From contig NW_005179140.1 of the NCBI RefSeq assembly GCF_000350225.1, positions 53,920 to 117,919 on the forward strand: a stretch of DNA of 64,000 bases. Direction: 5' to 3'. The stretch is from Chondrus crispus. Its lineage: Eukaryota > Rhodophyta > Florideophyceae > Gigartinales > Gigartinaceae. The translations under genes and the position numbers were made by a program. Positions 1 to 12,513 of the stretch are shown here, piece by piece. The notes beneath the pieces were generated by a model. The model saw only the letters and a list, made by a program, of their open reading frames with translations, was not told where the DNA came from and did no database searches. Every line of letters begins with the position of its first letter. Position 1 is the stretch's first letter.

Positions 1-2509
1 GCGCTTGACCCTGTACCAGGGGCGTCCGACTTGCTCCAGCGAATCGTCCTTGCCTCTTCGCAGAATCTTCTTGACCCCAATGGGTCCTTTCGGGTTATCG
101 ATGATTCGAACTGTCTCCTCGTCGTCGACTGCCTCCTTCGCTCAAAGCGGGGAACGGGACTGGGCCCCGGACACGGTTCGCCGGACACATGTCTCTCCTT
201 TCGAATTTTTTGAGATTCCCCCCCTTAGTTTTCCTGTCGCTGCGGATTTCTTCTCCAGTCCGACGACGGCCCTGCGGCCGGCCTTCCTGATGTCCGGTTC
301 GAACCTTCGGCAGAGGCACTCGGTGTGCTCGCCGCCTGCGATTCGAACCATTGTTTTACCTTCAGGTAACTTGTCGACGGAATTCCCAACCTCTCCATCG
401 GGGAGAGCATCTCGTAGTTCTTCAGAAATCGGTGCATCTCTCGGAACGAGAGCAAACACGTAAGCGCTCCGTGCCCCTTCTCGTAGCAATGGTAGCATAC
501 GAGGCCATGCTTCTTCTGAGGGGACGGCGACCTTGGCGGTCCTCGGGCCGTCGGCCGGCCCGTCCAACCCGGTCTCCTGAAGGCCGTACCCTTGTCTTTC
601 ATCGGAATTCTTGGCGCTGGCGTGTGTCCGCGCCCTCGAAACGCCAACACGGGTTCCGTGGCCTCTGTATACGAGCCCGTCGTATACGTGGGCGTCCGTA
701 GCGTGGAAATCCCACTAGCTCCGTGATCCTCGTCCCCATACCCCTCGGAGGGGTCATAAAAATCGCCCTCGGCAACCAGCGCTCCTGCGTATCCATTTTC
801 TTTCTGATCAACAGTAGTAGGTCCTCTGGACGCAGAAAGTGAATCGGCCAAATGGACTGCGCCGCGGGTTTTTCGCGTGGGGTGCGAAGGCTTCTGCTTC
901 CCCCCCGTCCTTAGCGTCGCTGGCGCTTGGATGGTGATTCTCCTAGTCTTCCTCTCCTTGGCGCGGCTCGCCGAGCCATGCTCCTTCGCGTAATTAACTA
1001 GTCTCAAAAACGAAACGTCCCGATTGTCTTGTCGGTATTGCGATACCATCGGCTCGATACTCGAATCGAGTCCTTCATTAAACATCGTCATTTGTTCTTC
1101 CATCGAATATACGTTTCCACATCGATTGCTCGCGTCCGTCAGACGGATATAAAATTCCATCTCGTCTTCAGACGGTAGCTGCTGTACTTCCCGTAGAGCG
1201 AGTACGGCTTGGCAGATTGCCTCATCGGTGGCGAAGATCGGCAATAGCCACTGTACGGCCTCCGGTCAGACGGATATTTTCCCATGGTGGGACCCCGCCG
1301 TTTGTGACATCGAAGTGTACTGTCTCAAGGCGATTCCGCTGAGGAACTCCGGTAGCAAGCGGATTGCTTGGCCTTCGTTTATCTCCTGGGTGTCGAATTC
1401 TTGGACTATCTTAGCTAAAAAATCTAGAACCAATACGCCATCGTCTCCTGTGAACGTATTGTCTTTCTTCACCTTAGGTGGTATGTCTCTTCTGATCTTC
1501 CGCACGGCGGTCCGCCGCTTGCCCGACAAACATGTCTGCGGGTTCCGCAGGCGGTACGTCCTGTACGAAAGCAACTTTTTGAAGAGGTGGTTGGTCGGAT
1601 TTAATTCCTCCAACTCCTCCCATCGCGGTCCGCGCCGCGTCGCGATGTCTTCTGGCTCCGCTTCTTGATCTCTCGGCGAGGCGGACGAAGTGACTCCGCC
1701 TCGTTTAGAGCGCTTCCTATTTGACGAAATTCCATTTCCGTCTGTCGATCTTCGGTCGGAATTTCTTGAATGGTTCGACGAGCCGTCGTCACCATTTTCT
1801 TCTGAAACATTCGACTCCGAATTTGAGTCACAATTTTCGCGGTCGTCACTACAGTGACTTTTTTTCTTCTTTCGGCCTTTGGCCGACTTGGGGTTCTTCC
1901 ACTTGGAATCCCGGGTCCGGACTGACTTGTCCTTCTTCGTTGGACCGTCGATTTCTTCTCCGTCGGAGAGCGATTCCGCGTCCAAACTTGGTTTGGCCCG
2001 GCCCGCAGCTTGCTCAAGGTCCTTGAGTCGCCGCGAAGCGCGGTAGAACCGGTCGTCGATGCTGTCCCTTGTCTTGGCCAGCGTTTCCAGGGCCTGATTG
2101 CGTCTCGCCGCGCTTCTTTCGCGGCGAGCTTTAGCGAATCCAGCACTTCCGGATCTCGGCCCAGGGACGCATCGGTACCTAAATTCTCAACGAGAAACAC
2201 ACGGGCTGTCAGCTCTTCAAGCGCAGCGTGGAACTCGGATTTTAGCAACTCCTGTTGCTTCTGAAAAATGCCCAGAAGTTCGTCGAGCTTGTTCTTCGTC
2301 TCCTGACGAATCTCCTCGCTCAATTTTTCGAACTTCTCTTCCAGGCCGTTTTTCTCAACGGCCGTCCCCGAAGGGGACGCTTCTGCAACTGGATCAGTAG
2401 CCGAATTTCCTTGGCTTCGTGTACGAGGTCCTCGCCGAATCCTCGACTCTTGAGCTGATCCAGCCCTTCTGACCCCAGGACTGACGTCCTTCGGTTGGTT
2501 TGATGCCAT
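1..2509 (-). pseudogene. Broken gag (and start of pol) of a minus-strand Ty3/gypsy element
   Basis: Gag would form the particle that packages element RNA. Reading leftwards from the ATG at 2507-2509, the first ~135 residues include a coiled coil. The reading frame changes near 2100, where an acidic, Ser-rich stretch and a capsid-like region continue (1985-1266), and changes again near 1270-1310. The third frame (1244-225) holds a CCHC zinc knuckle (C-X2-C-X4-H-X4-C, starting CYHC) at about 480-440. A stop at 142-144 precedes a further coherent coding stretch that runs off the left edge (141-1). The LTR at 2630-3477 lies upstream in the same orientation, so this is the 5' half of an element whose pol is outside the window. 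At least two frame changes and a stop suggest decay; programmed frameshifting is less likely for so many breaks. Confidence 0.75.
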
Positions 2510-2612
2510 GGTCCGCTCTTAATAAACGAGACCTATCGAACTAATTTACCTATTTCCGACTTCTGTGTTCAGTTCCAGATTCTAGGTCAGGCTTCGTAGT
2601 TTCCAGATTCTA

Positions 2613-2625
2613 GGTCGGGAGACCA
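2613..2625 (-). other. Candidate primer-binding site of the minus-strand gypsy element
   Basis: Four bases downstream of the LTR end, the minus strand reads TGGTCTCCCGACC. It starts with TGG as expected for pairing to a tRNA CCA end. The tRNA was not identified. A 16-bp direct repeat beginning TTCCAGATTC (2573-2588 and 2601-2616) overlaps it. Confidence 0.45.
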
Positions 2626-2629
2626 CTTA

Positions 2630-3477
2630 TGTAGTGCAATGTGTCTGTCAGGCCGGAACCAGGGTCCAACAGTCCAGCGACAACACAACCAACCAACAAT
2701 AACCAACAAGAGTTGCCGACGGCACAGCTCTACGGAGTGTCCGATTCTCCCTCTCTCTTTAAGTGGGTTTGCGGCCCACAGTAGCTCAAGTCCCTGACAG
2801 GGGCGGGCAAAAGGAAGAGGCCCGCCCCGGGACGAATAGTGGTAGAGTCTTGTACAAGCAGCTGCTCGGCGAGTTCGGGGCGGTAGTTAGGAAGCCGGGC
2901 CCGATGGGTCGTAAATCCAATGCTCGCGGAGCGCCTGTTACACCTTATACCCTTGATAAGGTCTTCGACGGGGGCGTCGCAACGCAGCCCGACGGGAATT
3001 AGCAAACACGTAGCAGCGCTACACCTCCGTACTGCCCGATGGCAAAGTACCGACACCGGAACGGTCGCAACCTGTATCTGATGGAACCAACACTGTCCTG
3101 TATACACAACAGGACCTTCGAGGGAAGCGTCGTTGCAACAGCCTCCGTCGGTGGTCATAAACAAGTAGCAGCGCTACACCCACGTGTCGCCCGATGGCCA
3201 AGACACCTACACCGGTCCGGTCGCAACCAAAGCCGATGGCACCAACACAAGATAAGGGAATAGAAATAGAGATAGAAATAGAAAAGGATAGGTGAAATAA
3301 AGGAAAAGGAAAGGGAACCCCCGAGCGCAAATGATAACGTGATCTGTGGTAAAAGGGAGCGTCTTGGGAAAGACGGACTTCGACCAAGGCGATATTCAAC
3401 TCTGGCAACTCGGGTTACCTTTACTCACTTGGTCGTCAGAGGGCTAAGGTATATATCGCCCCGCCGGAGCCACTACA
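2630..3477 (-). repeat. 5' LTR of the minus-strand gypsy element
   Basis: An 848-bp block directly upstream of gag is bounded by a perfect 7-bp inverted repeat: TGTAGTG starts it at 3477 on the minus strand and CACTACA ends it at 2630. A TATATA run lies at about 3449-3456, very close to the 5' end. Inside is a diverged ~156-bp direct duplication (about 3003-3091 and 3159-3247, each with the core GTAGCAGCGCTACAC). The boundaries are inferred from the terminal repeats and gag position, because the second LTR is outside the window. Confidence 0.6.
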
Positions 3478-3735
3478 GTGGCTCGCGGCGCTAGATCCTA
3501 GATCTAATCTAGTGTCAGCAAAATTAATGCCAACTAATTAACTAAATAAAATAAAATAATTAAAAATTAAAACTGTGCAATTATTCACACGTGTGTCCCC
3601 CAACCCGGACTACTTTTCATATCCAAATATTTTCCTTTCTTTTCACCCCCCTTTTCAGGTGCGTATTTCTCTACACAACTTCCATGTATACATGGATGTA
3701 TACATCGCACCACACGCACCACGCCGTTTGAGCTC
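3478..3735. other. AT-rich spacer between two gypsy fragments
   Basis: No gene is seen. Bases 3517-3570 are very AT-rich (runs of TAAAA and AATTAA), unlike the GC-rich surroundings. An imperfect repeat of GTATACATGGATGTATACAT lies near 3685-3705. The coding frame of the following integrase remnant extends back to about 3700. Confidence 0.4.
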
Positions 3736-4389
3736 GTGCGCAGCAGGCCACCGCCGGAGTTCTCTCTCCGACGGGTGGACGGCGAAGCGCCCCCTTCCGA
3801 TAGGGGGAACCAACGTGCCAAGTTCTTCAAGACCTTGGACTCGACTATCCAGAAGGCCTACGGGAGCCTGCGTCGGACGCAGGCTCGCGACAGGCGCGAC
3901 TTCGATAAGCGCATACGACGTATTAATTCCCAGCTCCGTCCCGGAGAATTCGTATATCTCAACCCCACCGATGGGGCTAAGACATCGAACAAGCTCGCCT
4001 CGCCCGCTGTCGGGCCCTACCGCGTGCTCGCCAATGATCGCCGTACCATCACAATCGATCGTGATGGTGTCACCGAGCGCGTCTCTGCAGATCGCTGCGT
4101 GTATGCGCCACCGCCGACGGGTGCACCGCGGACGAGCACGACAACCCCGGATGACCTTGCCGACAAGGTCACCGAGGGTACTCAGTATGCCGTCGAACGA
4201 CTACTCCGGCATCGAACCATGGAGGACGGAACTACGGAGTTCCTCATCAAGTCGGCGGACTACGACGAGCCCACTTGGACTGCACGAACACATGTTCCCG
4301 AGGAGCTAGTGTCGCGATACGCGAAACGACTGAGAACGCGTACAGGCAGGGAACTCACCTCCGAAGTAAACGCGGTCGTTCACTCTTGA
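3736..4389 (+). pseudogene. Ty3/gypsy integrase C-terminus with chromodomain (remnant)
   Basis: This open stretch of 217 codons has no ATG start; the frame runs back to about 3700 with a TPFELV motif typical of the region after the gypsy integrase core. It continues with a helical Arg-rich segment, a small beta-barrel-like segment (LRPGEFVYLN ... GPYRVL) and ends in a chromodomain-like stretch (YAVERLLRHR ... YDEPTWTART). The catalytic integrase core, RT and gag are absent, so this is the 3' end of a plus-strand chromovirus-type retrotransposon. It is followed at 4387-4398 by a purine-rich run like a polypurine tract. A very similar 25-bp junction recurs at 13653-13677. The gene is truncated and not functional alone. 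Confidence 0.7.
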
Positions 4390-6849
4390 GGAGGGGGCCC
4401 CCAACCGCTTCGTCACCGCGTAATTAACACGCCGCGGTTAGGAACAGATGACGCGTACGAACGGACAAATGTACCCAACCGGGGTTGCAAACGAAGGCGC
4501 GTGACGTCAAAACGTATTGGCCTTCAAGCTCATCGGATACGACAGACGTCGTCGAGAAGACGCGAGAAACGGAGACAGTACGGACTGTACAACAAAAAGG
4601 CAGCCCTGTATCAACCGGAGGATACGACCTCCCAAGAAACGCGAACGCGTCACGGGAACACCCGCCGATAGGGTGCTCGAATCGGAAAACAAGAACGACG
4701 CCCGACGTCAAGTCGTATTGACGGACAGAGGCAATGTGAGAGGTCGCAAAGGCGCTGGCACGCATCTGCAGTCAAGCGAACGAATGGCATACTGCGTCGT
4801 CGACGAAGAGCGAAGACAGCACGTACTGTCTTACGAAAGCTAGCTCCAGATCGACGAGGCGAGCGGGAAGGACACGGTGTCCCAAAACACCAATCGAATA
4901 GTTTCGGGCAGTCCGTACTGCTCGGAGAGGGACGGCCCTCGTAGTAATCATTGAGATGAAGGGTGGAGACACTGCGCCGGTTCCGGTGCACGCGCAAAAA
5001 GAACGCCCGAAGTACCCATCAGATCCGAGCTCCCCCGTCGCCCTAGGAGCGCAGCAGCGATCGACACGAGCGCTCGAGCCGCCGATGGACAGCGCCCGTG
5101 AGAATTAGCTCATCTTATGGGATGCGAAACGCCCCACGAATGTCGCCTGGAACGTGTGGCGGTATAGTGAAAAGGCGCTGGCTGGGCGCAGGGGCGAACG
5201 GATCGCACAAAGCAATGCGCGAGGTGTGGGGGGTACCCGTCAGGGTAGCGCAACCATGCGGAAATTATGGACAGAATGAGGATGAGGGGGTGGTGCGACC
5301 CAGTCGTGAGGATATTATGGAGATCGAAAGCTGCACCTCTACCGCCGGCCCCTCTCTACAGTCAGCGCGCCGTCTACTGAAAGCAAACTGTACCCCCGGT
5401 ACTGCTAAGCTCTACGGAAAAACCGCCACCGCCAGCCCCGAAGGGTCGAAAATTATAAGAAATTGACGAGGGGTGGCAATTACACCGGAACGCAAACCTG
5501 CACGAGGAGACCGGCGTCGCACGCGTTTACGTACTAGGCGACAGGACAACAAAGCGAGTGTTGTGTCCTGTACACAATGGCATCCCCGCCAAGGGGTGAA
5601 GGGAAATTAAGCCGCAAGGACCTCCACGGTCCTTCTTGCCCGGCTACGACGAAGGGGCATACGGTCCCTCTGACAACACCCGATGTCGCGTCGGCAGCGA
5701 CGCGCCCCCGGCGTTCGCAAGCCACGACCGGGTCGCCGCAGTCGCCGAAGCAGTTCACCGACCAGCCCCCGCGGCTCGAGTTCGAATGGCTGCCCCGGAG
5801 ACCAAAGCACACGCAACGCTGTCACGGCCTTGCTGTGGATGGCGAGGAGTGACGCAACTGGTATGACACGAAAAGCGGTACCAAGCACCGCCGCTGAGAC
5901 GCGCGATCGCAAGTACGTCCGCATAGCGCCAGCCCCCCCTGCGGGACAAGAAGCGGGGAAAGAGGGGATTTCTTTTGCGTAGCAGGCGAACTATCGCTAC
6001 GACGTACGAATGCGTGCGCAACAGTAGGAAAACCCCAAGCTCATGGGAGAGATCCCGGCTCTCTCCCCCGATCGGCAGAGCGAGCAGGGGCACCACCCCA
6101 CGGACCCCTAGTCGGCATACAGGCGCCACATCAAGCGCGCATCGACCGGCGCCCCTGAGCTCCATTCAATGACCTTCGAGGGATCGCACGCAACGCTCGA
6201 TTCCCTCACGCGCTACCAGAAAGAGAGTAGTCGCCCTCGGTAAACGACAGGCAAGGGGAACACGGTCCACGAACATCCTGCGCGTAGGAGGGCGGGCGAG
6301 GCGGATGCTACTGGAAAGATAGTACTATGCACACATCCTCCGACATATACACGGACGTTGGAAGCGATCGAAGATTGAGGCACACAGTGCTCTCCCGCGG
6401 TTGACTAGAGAGCGAAGGAGCTCGCTCTGCATGCACCCCTCACAACGAGGCAGGCTCCGTTGAGAAGGTGAACGCCCTGACACGGCGCTCTCCCCAGCCA
6501 ACGATGGACGCAGAGGATAGGGCTTCGCGGTACGCGAGGCACCACGACGGGGTCATACGGACGCCGCTGACAGCGCGCCGCTCGGTGCGCTCGCTCGGTC
6601 GACCACGTGTGAGGGCCAGTTCACCCCCACCGCGCTTCCGCGGCGGAGGACGGGCAGGAGGATCTCCCTCTGCATGCGACCCTCACGTAAGAGGGGTCAC
6701 GGGACGAGTGCTGTGAAGAAGACCGCGCGGTATCCTCACCCTACGACGCCGACAAATACCAGTGCGCCGAAGAGCAGACAAGACGGATGCTGACGAGAAG
6801 GTCGCGCGGGGCGCGCGCGCCATGATGACGTCACCTACACGTACGCTCG
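4390..6849. other. Gene-free stretch, tail of the outer gypsy element
   Basis: No reading frame in this 2.46 kb shows a recognisable protein or steady coding character. It holds several short perfect hairpins built on ACAGT/ACTGT (4575-4588, 4813-4832, 4908-4921) and an imperfect one at 5532-5563. Together with 12514-13678 it forms one block split by the gypsy insertion at 6850-12513. It is probably the 3' non-coding part of the element whose integrase ends at 4389. Confidence 0.4.
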
Positions 6850-7312
6850 TGCTGCGTCTGGAGCCGCCCCCAACTGATAGAAGTACGATATCGTAATTCG
6901 CAACATCACGCACCTGGCTGGGTAGCAGCCAGGAGACGTAGACGCCTGTGATTGGCAATGAACACAAGTGGCGCATGGGTGCCGTTCTCATAGATGAACC
7001 ACACATGTCAGCGTCCGCCCGGGATGGGCGGCACTGCCGACTGTCATTCGGTGGAGATCACTGTAGTCACCGAGCGCTGAATGGCTGGGAGAGCTCCTGC
7101 GCCGGACGCGGCGCATATGTGCTCGGGGATAGGCTCACAGGGGACAGGTGTCCCCTACTGCAGCTGAGACTGAGGGGGCCGGGAGAGTGGCACCGTTACC
7201 TAAATAAACGACTCTGCCAGCGCTTCTCCAGGATGGGGAAGGCAGAGGGGGATAGACTGTCCCTGTACGACTTGCCGCGGCGGAACCGAGAAGAAAGCAC
7301 GAGTACGCAACA
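6850..7312 (+). repeat. 5' LTR of the intact gypsy element
   Basis: Starts TGCTGCG and ends GCAACA. It contains an AATAAA at about 7202-7207 and a perfect hairpin GGGGACA/TGTCCCC at 7140-7155. It matches 12051-12513 over its full length. Confidence 0.93.
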
Positions 7313-7386
7313 AAGCGCTTTGCCCTTTCGAAAGTGCAACTTTGTGCATTTTTCTTGGCCACGCTCGCGACAATTTCCGTGTGTAC

Positions 7387-10300
7387 ATGGTCAGTATGTC
7401 TTCCTATGGCGTCGTTTCAACAGTTACTGCTCCTGTCTTGAAACAAGTTACTCAGTCCCATCTGATCGAGTTCGAGACTGAGTATGAAGCCTACAAGGAG
7501 AAAGTAGCTGACGTAAATCGAAATCGTGACGCATCTCGCCACATCTCTCCTGCCTCCGTGCGGCAATGTATGGAACCAACCTTATTGCACAGCCTCTGCA
7601 TTTTGCGACAGATCGAAGGTGCGGAGGAGCTTCGCGATGCAACTGATGCCTCTGTAAAGAAATGGTTTGAGGAAAGACTTGCTACCGAGCCGGAGGATTT
7701 GACAGAACGGGTCAGGTCTGCACTTGACGCGATTAAGTATACAGTTGATAACAAGGATCCGAGTGGGGCCGCGCTCACATTTGTTGTAGAAGTGGTCAAA
7801 TCTCTCGATAAGAACAACGCCTCAGAAGTTCTGAAGGATAAAGAAACGTGTAAATCTTTAATCAATAAGCTTGTTCGTAAGCTCGAACCAGCCGAACTCC
7901 GAGAGAGGATCTTCGATGCGAGAGACTGCTGGAAATCCACTCAGCGCTCTAGTATTTCCTTTTTCCAGGCTAGGGTAAGTGCTATAGCGGTTGAGGTATC
8001 TCAAGGTGAGATCGCCCGCGCACGGATCCAGCGCAGAAGTGGTAAGCGAAACAGAGATGACCACATTGGCAAAGGAAAGAACCCGAAAGCTAAATTTCAA
8101 CCCCGAAAAGAGAAAAGAGACAAAAATCGACTGCAGTACGCAGACAGGTCCACTGCCACAAAAGGCTCCGCCTGGGATAAACCGTGTTTGAATCCGGACT
8201 GCTCTGAGCTTCATCCGCTTTCTAAGTGTCAAAACACTCCGGATGAAACAAAGAAGGATCTTTTCGCCAACTACCGAGCCTAGAAGCGTCGGAAGGGACA
8301 TGAAACCCCCAAATTGAGCGTCGTGCGTGAACGCCCTGCAGAATCGGACCTGGATGAGTCGAAGGGGCGGTATCGTGTGGTACTGGAGGACGAGTTGGAC
8401 GCTATAGCTCTTGGGGATTATGGGGCTGACGCAAGTGCACTGCCTCTCTGAATGCTGCATCGTTTGAAGAAGACAGTGAAAGAACTGGTGGTCACTACCG
8501 TAAAACCCCCTTGTGAATTATCTGCAGCTATCAATAGTACTGCAGCTCATCCTATCCATTTCACAGCTTCGCACAAAGTGACTCTGTCAGCCACAATCAT
8601 GTTGCCAGACTCCAACCTCCCTGTCCGCATCCATGGCGTCCCTTTCTTGGTGGTTGATCAAGATATGGACGAAATCTTGCTGGGCAGGCCGTTCCTCAGA
8701 AAAACCGGTTTCGATTTGAAGAGTCACCTGAGAGAGGTGGCCTCACAATTACACGAAAAGGACTACGGAGATCTCAACCCAGACGAAATTAAAGTGTCGT
8801 CGGCAACGTATCAAGGGCTGCGATACGACAGTGTTGCTGATGATCCAATTTCGCTCCCCGACTCCGCTGGGGCCACCATTGGTGTTGACTCCAGGGAAGA
8901 GATTGAGTCGGCTTTTATGTCTATCAAGCGGCAAGCCAGCAAGAATGGAATGTCTGCTAAGGGTGTCGCTAAATTGGGGCGCTTGATGGACAAGTTCAGA
9001 GAGGTCTTTCGGATCAAGCTGGGCCGTGATCCCCCAGCGTCAGTTCGGCCTCTGCAGATCGCTCTGAAGGCTAAAGCTCGCGTGCGTAGGGCCTCCCAAC
9101 GCCGGTACGCTCCATCACAGCACGCCTTCATTTGTAGCACCATCAAAAAGCTGGAGGAAATAGGAGCAGTCTACAAAAATCCCACCTCTCAATGGGCAAG
9201 TCCTGCACTTGCAGTGGCGAAGCCGGGTAAAGAGGGTTTCCGTTTTACTGTAGACCTCCGTGGCCCAAACGCAGAGACGGAACCCATCGTCTCGGCTATG
9301 CCACACCTCGAATCCCTCTTACAGTCAGTGCAGGGAAGCATATGCTTCGCAAAAATTGACATGGCCCACGCCTACTGGCAGCTCCCTCTCCACCCTTCAT
9401 CTCAAGAAATGATGTCAATTCAAACTCCCCTCGGTGTATACTCCCCTACAAGGCTCCTGCAAGGCGGAACTGACGCTGGTAATCATTACCAAGCAGTTAC
9501 CCAGGGCCTTTTCCAAGACGAGCTCCGTCGCGAACTACTTCAATGGCTCGATGATTTCCTTCTACATTGCCTTAACGAGGCGCATCTTCTTCGCTCCCTT
9601 CATATTTTCCTGCGCACGTGCAAACGCTACCGTCTCAAGATACACGCGGAGAAATCTGAGCTCTTCGCTAGGCATGCCCGTTTTTGTGGGCGGGACATCT
9701 CATCTGAGGGCGTTACCTTCGCCCCCAAAAACCTAGACATTATCCTTCAAATGAACAAACCCACGTACGCGGGTGAACTGCAGCAGCTCTTGTGTGCCTC
9801 TAACTGGATGAGATCTTCCATACCGGCATACTCTTCTGTTGTTGCTCCATTGCACGCCATTCTCGAAAACATTTACAAGGTGAAAGGTTCACGTACCAAG
9901 CGCGCCATATCGAAAGTATCCTTGAGTGGCTATTGGGGGACTGAGCAAGACAAATCTTTCGACTCTATAAAAAGGCGAATAGCCCGCTCAACGAGAATCG
10001 CTCACCCCAAGGCAGATCATGCACTATGCCTCTTCACTGACGCTTCCGAGACTCACTGGTCAGGAATCCTGACACAAGTGCCGGACGAGCAGCTAAAAAA
10101 GCCGCTTGAGGAGCAGGAGCATGAACCGCCCTCTTTCCTCTCCGGAAGTTTTACTGGGGCTTCCTATGGATGGAGTGTTCCAGAGAAGGAAGGTTTTGCG
10201 GTGGTCGAATCCATGTGCAAGCTAGACTACTTGGTGATGGGAAGAAGAGTAGCGATATTCACGGACCACGCTAACTTGGTCTACCTATTTGACCCACATG

Positions 10301-12006
10301 GGCAGAACCCAGGCATACCACGGCATACAGCGAGCAAGCTCATGCGATGGGCTTTAAAATTGAGCGCATTTAGGTACGTCATTGAGCACCTCGCAGGAGA
10401 AAGGAACGTGTGGGCCGACATGCTTTCACGATGGGCTGTTCAACCCAACAGAAAACTACCAGCTGTTAAGTTGAGGTCATTATTGGTTGCTCCCATTACT
10501 CCATCACTGGACTCTAAATTGGATTGGCCGAAAGCGGACGACATTATCAAGTCCCAGGCGAAGCACGACGAGCAACCGCCTTCCCGCTTTGAGAAGGTCA
10601 ACGAAATCTGGCAGGACAAGAGAGGAGTGGTCTGGGTTCCTACTCAGGACAGACTCCTGAGGCTACGGATCATGGTGGCTGGTCACACAGGATACGGTGG
10701 GCACAGAGGGTACCGTACTACCCAGGTAACTGTGACAGCGTACTTCTGGTGGAAAGAAGTCATGGCAGACGTAGAACACTTCGTGAAATCTTGTCTGCAC
10801 TGTCTCGCGACTGAGACTGGGGAATCAGTTCCTCGCCCTATGGGCCACGCCGTACACGGTGATAGGCCAAATGCTCTATTACATTTTGACTACTGCTACA
10901 TGATGAAGGGAGTAAGAGACCTCAGATATGTGCTGGTTCTCAAAGACGACTTCAGTGGTTACGTTTGGCTGCGTCCTACACGAGAAGCCGACGCCAATAC
11001 AACTGCACAGGCTTTTCTAGATTGGTTTGCTTCTTTTGGAGTTGTTCACCACTGGGTTTCGGACAGAGGAACACACTTTAAGAATGAGGTCGTGCGAACT
11101 TTGCGCGAGCAGACAGGAGGATCTCACCACTTCACATTAGCATATTGCCCTTGGGGCAATGGCACGGTCGAGGTGGTATGCCGCGAACTGTTACGTGCCA
11201 CGCGAGCGCTGCTCTCAGAATTCCAATTCCCGCATAGATCCTGGCCTGATGTCATACCTGTAATACAATCGGTACTTAATTCATCCTCGCTGCAACGCTT
11301 AGGTCGTCGCTGCGCCCTCAACGTATTCACTGGGCTTCCCCAGGACATACCATTGCGCTCTGTCACGACTAGGATTGGAGGTTCTGTTCGTGTCTGATCG
11401 ATTGATGAAGTCCACTCTGAACGGCTTGTCCGAATTGAAAAAACACAGAGCGCCCTCGCTGAAATGCACCGCGACGTCAAATCTCGAACAACCGCCACAC
11501 GTGAGAAGGAGATCCAGAGACACAATACGCGGACCAACGTACGTCCGATCAACTTCATCGCAGGAGATTTTGTGCTGCGAGGCAGCTTTCAAAAGATCAG
11601 AGGAACCAAGCCGGCAGTCAAGTGGACAGGCCCATACAGAGTTGTTTCTTGCCTCTCTGAGTACATTTTTCTGGTCGAGGATCTTTTGTCTGGGAAAAGA
11701 ACTGAAGTGCACGGCTGCAGGCTCAAATATTTCAGGAATAAGGAATTCGAAGTAACGGAGGAAGTCAGAAATCAATTGGCTTACTAACAGAACGAGCTCC
11801 TTGTTGTGAGCGACTTTCACGACATTCGCCAAGTCGGGGAAAAAGTGGAATTGCTCACCCAGTGGAGAGGTTTCGACAGTAGCGAAAGCTCCTGGGTTTC
11901 TCTGACATCGCTAAAAGAGGACGTGCCGATACTTGTGGATGAGTATATCCAGGACGTACGCAAGAATGGCACGCCTCGTCAACAGAAGTTGGTGGCGTCC
12001 CTGTGA
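7387..12006 (+). pseudogene. gypsy Gag-Pol-chromodomain frame with four in-frame stops
   Basis: The whole coding region lies in one reading phase. Gag runs 7387-8283 (ATG at 7387 or 7396) and ends with a zinc knuckle C-X4-C-X3-H-X4-C near 8188-8232. A TAG (8281-8283) separates it from a protease-like stretch (GDYGAD near 8415-8432), then a TGA (8449-8451). The pol block 8452-11397 contains reverse transcriptase (LDDF in place of YxDD near 9547), RNase H (FTDAS near 10035), the integrase zinc region (HTGYGGH ... CLHC) and a D-D-E core (DYCYM, SDRGTHF, GNGTVEVV). A TGA (11395-11397) and a TAA (11785-11787) interrupt the integrase C-terminus and the final chromodomain (near 11806-11960). The order PR-RT-RH-IN identifies Ty3/gypsy. 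No frameshift is seen. The stops may be decay, or the first may be a read-through gag stop. Confidence 0.85.
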
Positions 12007-12050
12007 CGATGCCACCGCTTGGCCTTCCGGCCCGACGATGCATGGGGGAC

Positions 12051-12513
12051 TGCTGCGTCTGGAGCCGCCCCCAACTGATAGAAGTACGATATCGTAATTC
12101 GCAACATCACGCACCTGGCTGGGTAGCAGCCAGGAGACGTAGACGCATGTGATTGGCAATGAACACAAGTGGCGCATGGGTGCCGTTCTCATAGATGAAC
12201 CACACATGTCAGCGTCCGCCCGGGATGGGCGGCACTGCCGACTGTCATTCGGTGGAGATCACTGTAGTCCCCGAGCGCTGAATGGCTGGGAGAGCTCCTG
12301 CGCCGGACGCGGCGCATATGTGCTCGGGGATAGGCTCACAGGGGACAGGTGTCCCCTACCGCAGCTGAGACTGAGGGGGCCGGGAGAGTGGCACCGTTAC
12401 CTAAATAAACGACTCTGCCAGCGCTTCTCCAGGATGGGGAAGGCAGAGGGGGATAGACTGTCCCTGTACGACTTGCCGCGGCGGAACCGAGGAGAAAGCA
12501 CGAGTACGCAACA
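12051..12513 (+). repeat. 3' LTR of the intact gypsy element
   Basis: A 463-bp copy of the 5' LTR with the same TGCTGCG start and GCAACA end. It is preceded by a short purine run (about 12041-12049) that could serve as the polypurine tract. Confidence 0.92.

Larger units (their letters stand above)
6850..12513 (+). mobile_element. Complete Ty3/gypsy retrotransposon with 5-bp target duplication
   Basis: Two 463-bp LTRs (6850-7312, 12051-12513) flank one gag-pol-chromodomain region. GCTCG at 6845-6849 is repeated at 12514-12518, the target-site duplication that proves an intact insertion. The LTRs differ at four places by eye (about 99% identity), so the insertion is young. The total is 5664 bp. 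No TGG primer-binding site is visible right after the 5' LTR (7313 onward reads AAGCGCTTTGCCC). The element sits inside an older gypsy-derived block. Confidence 0.93.
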
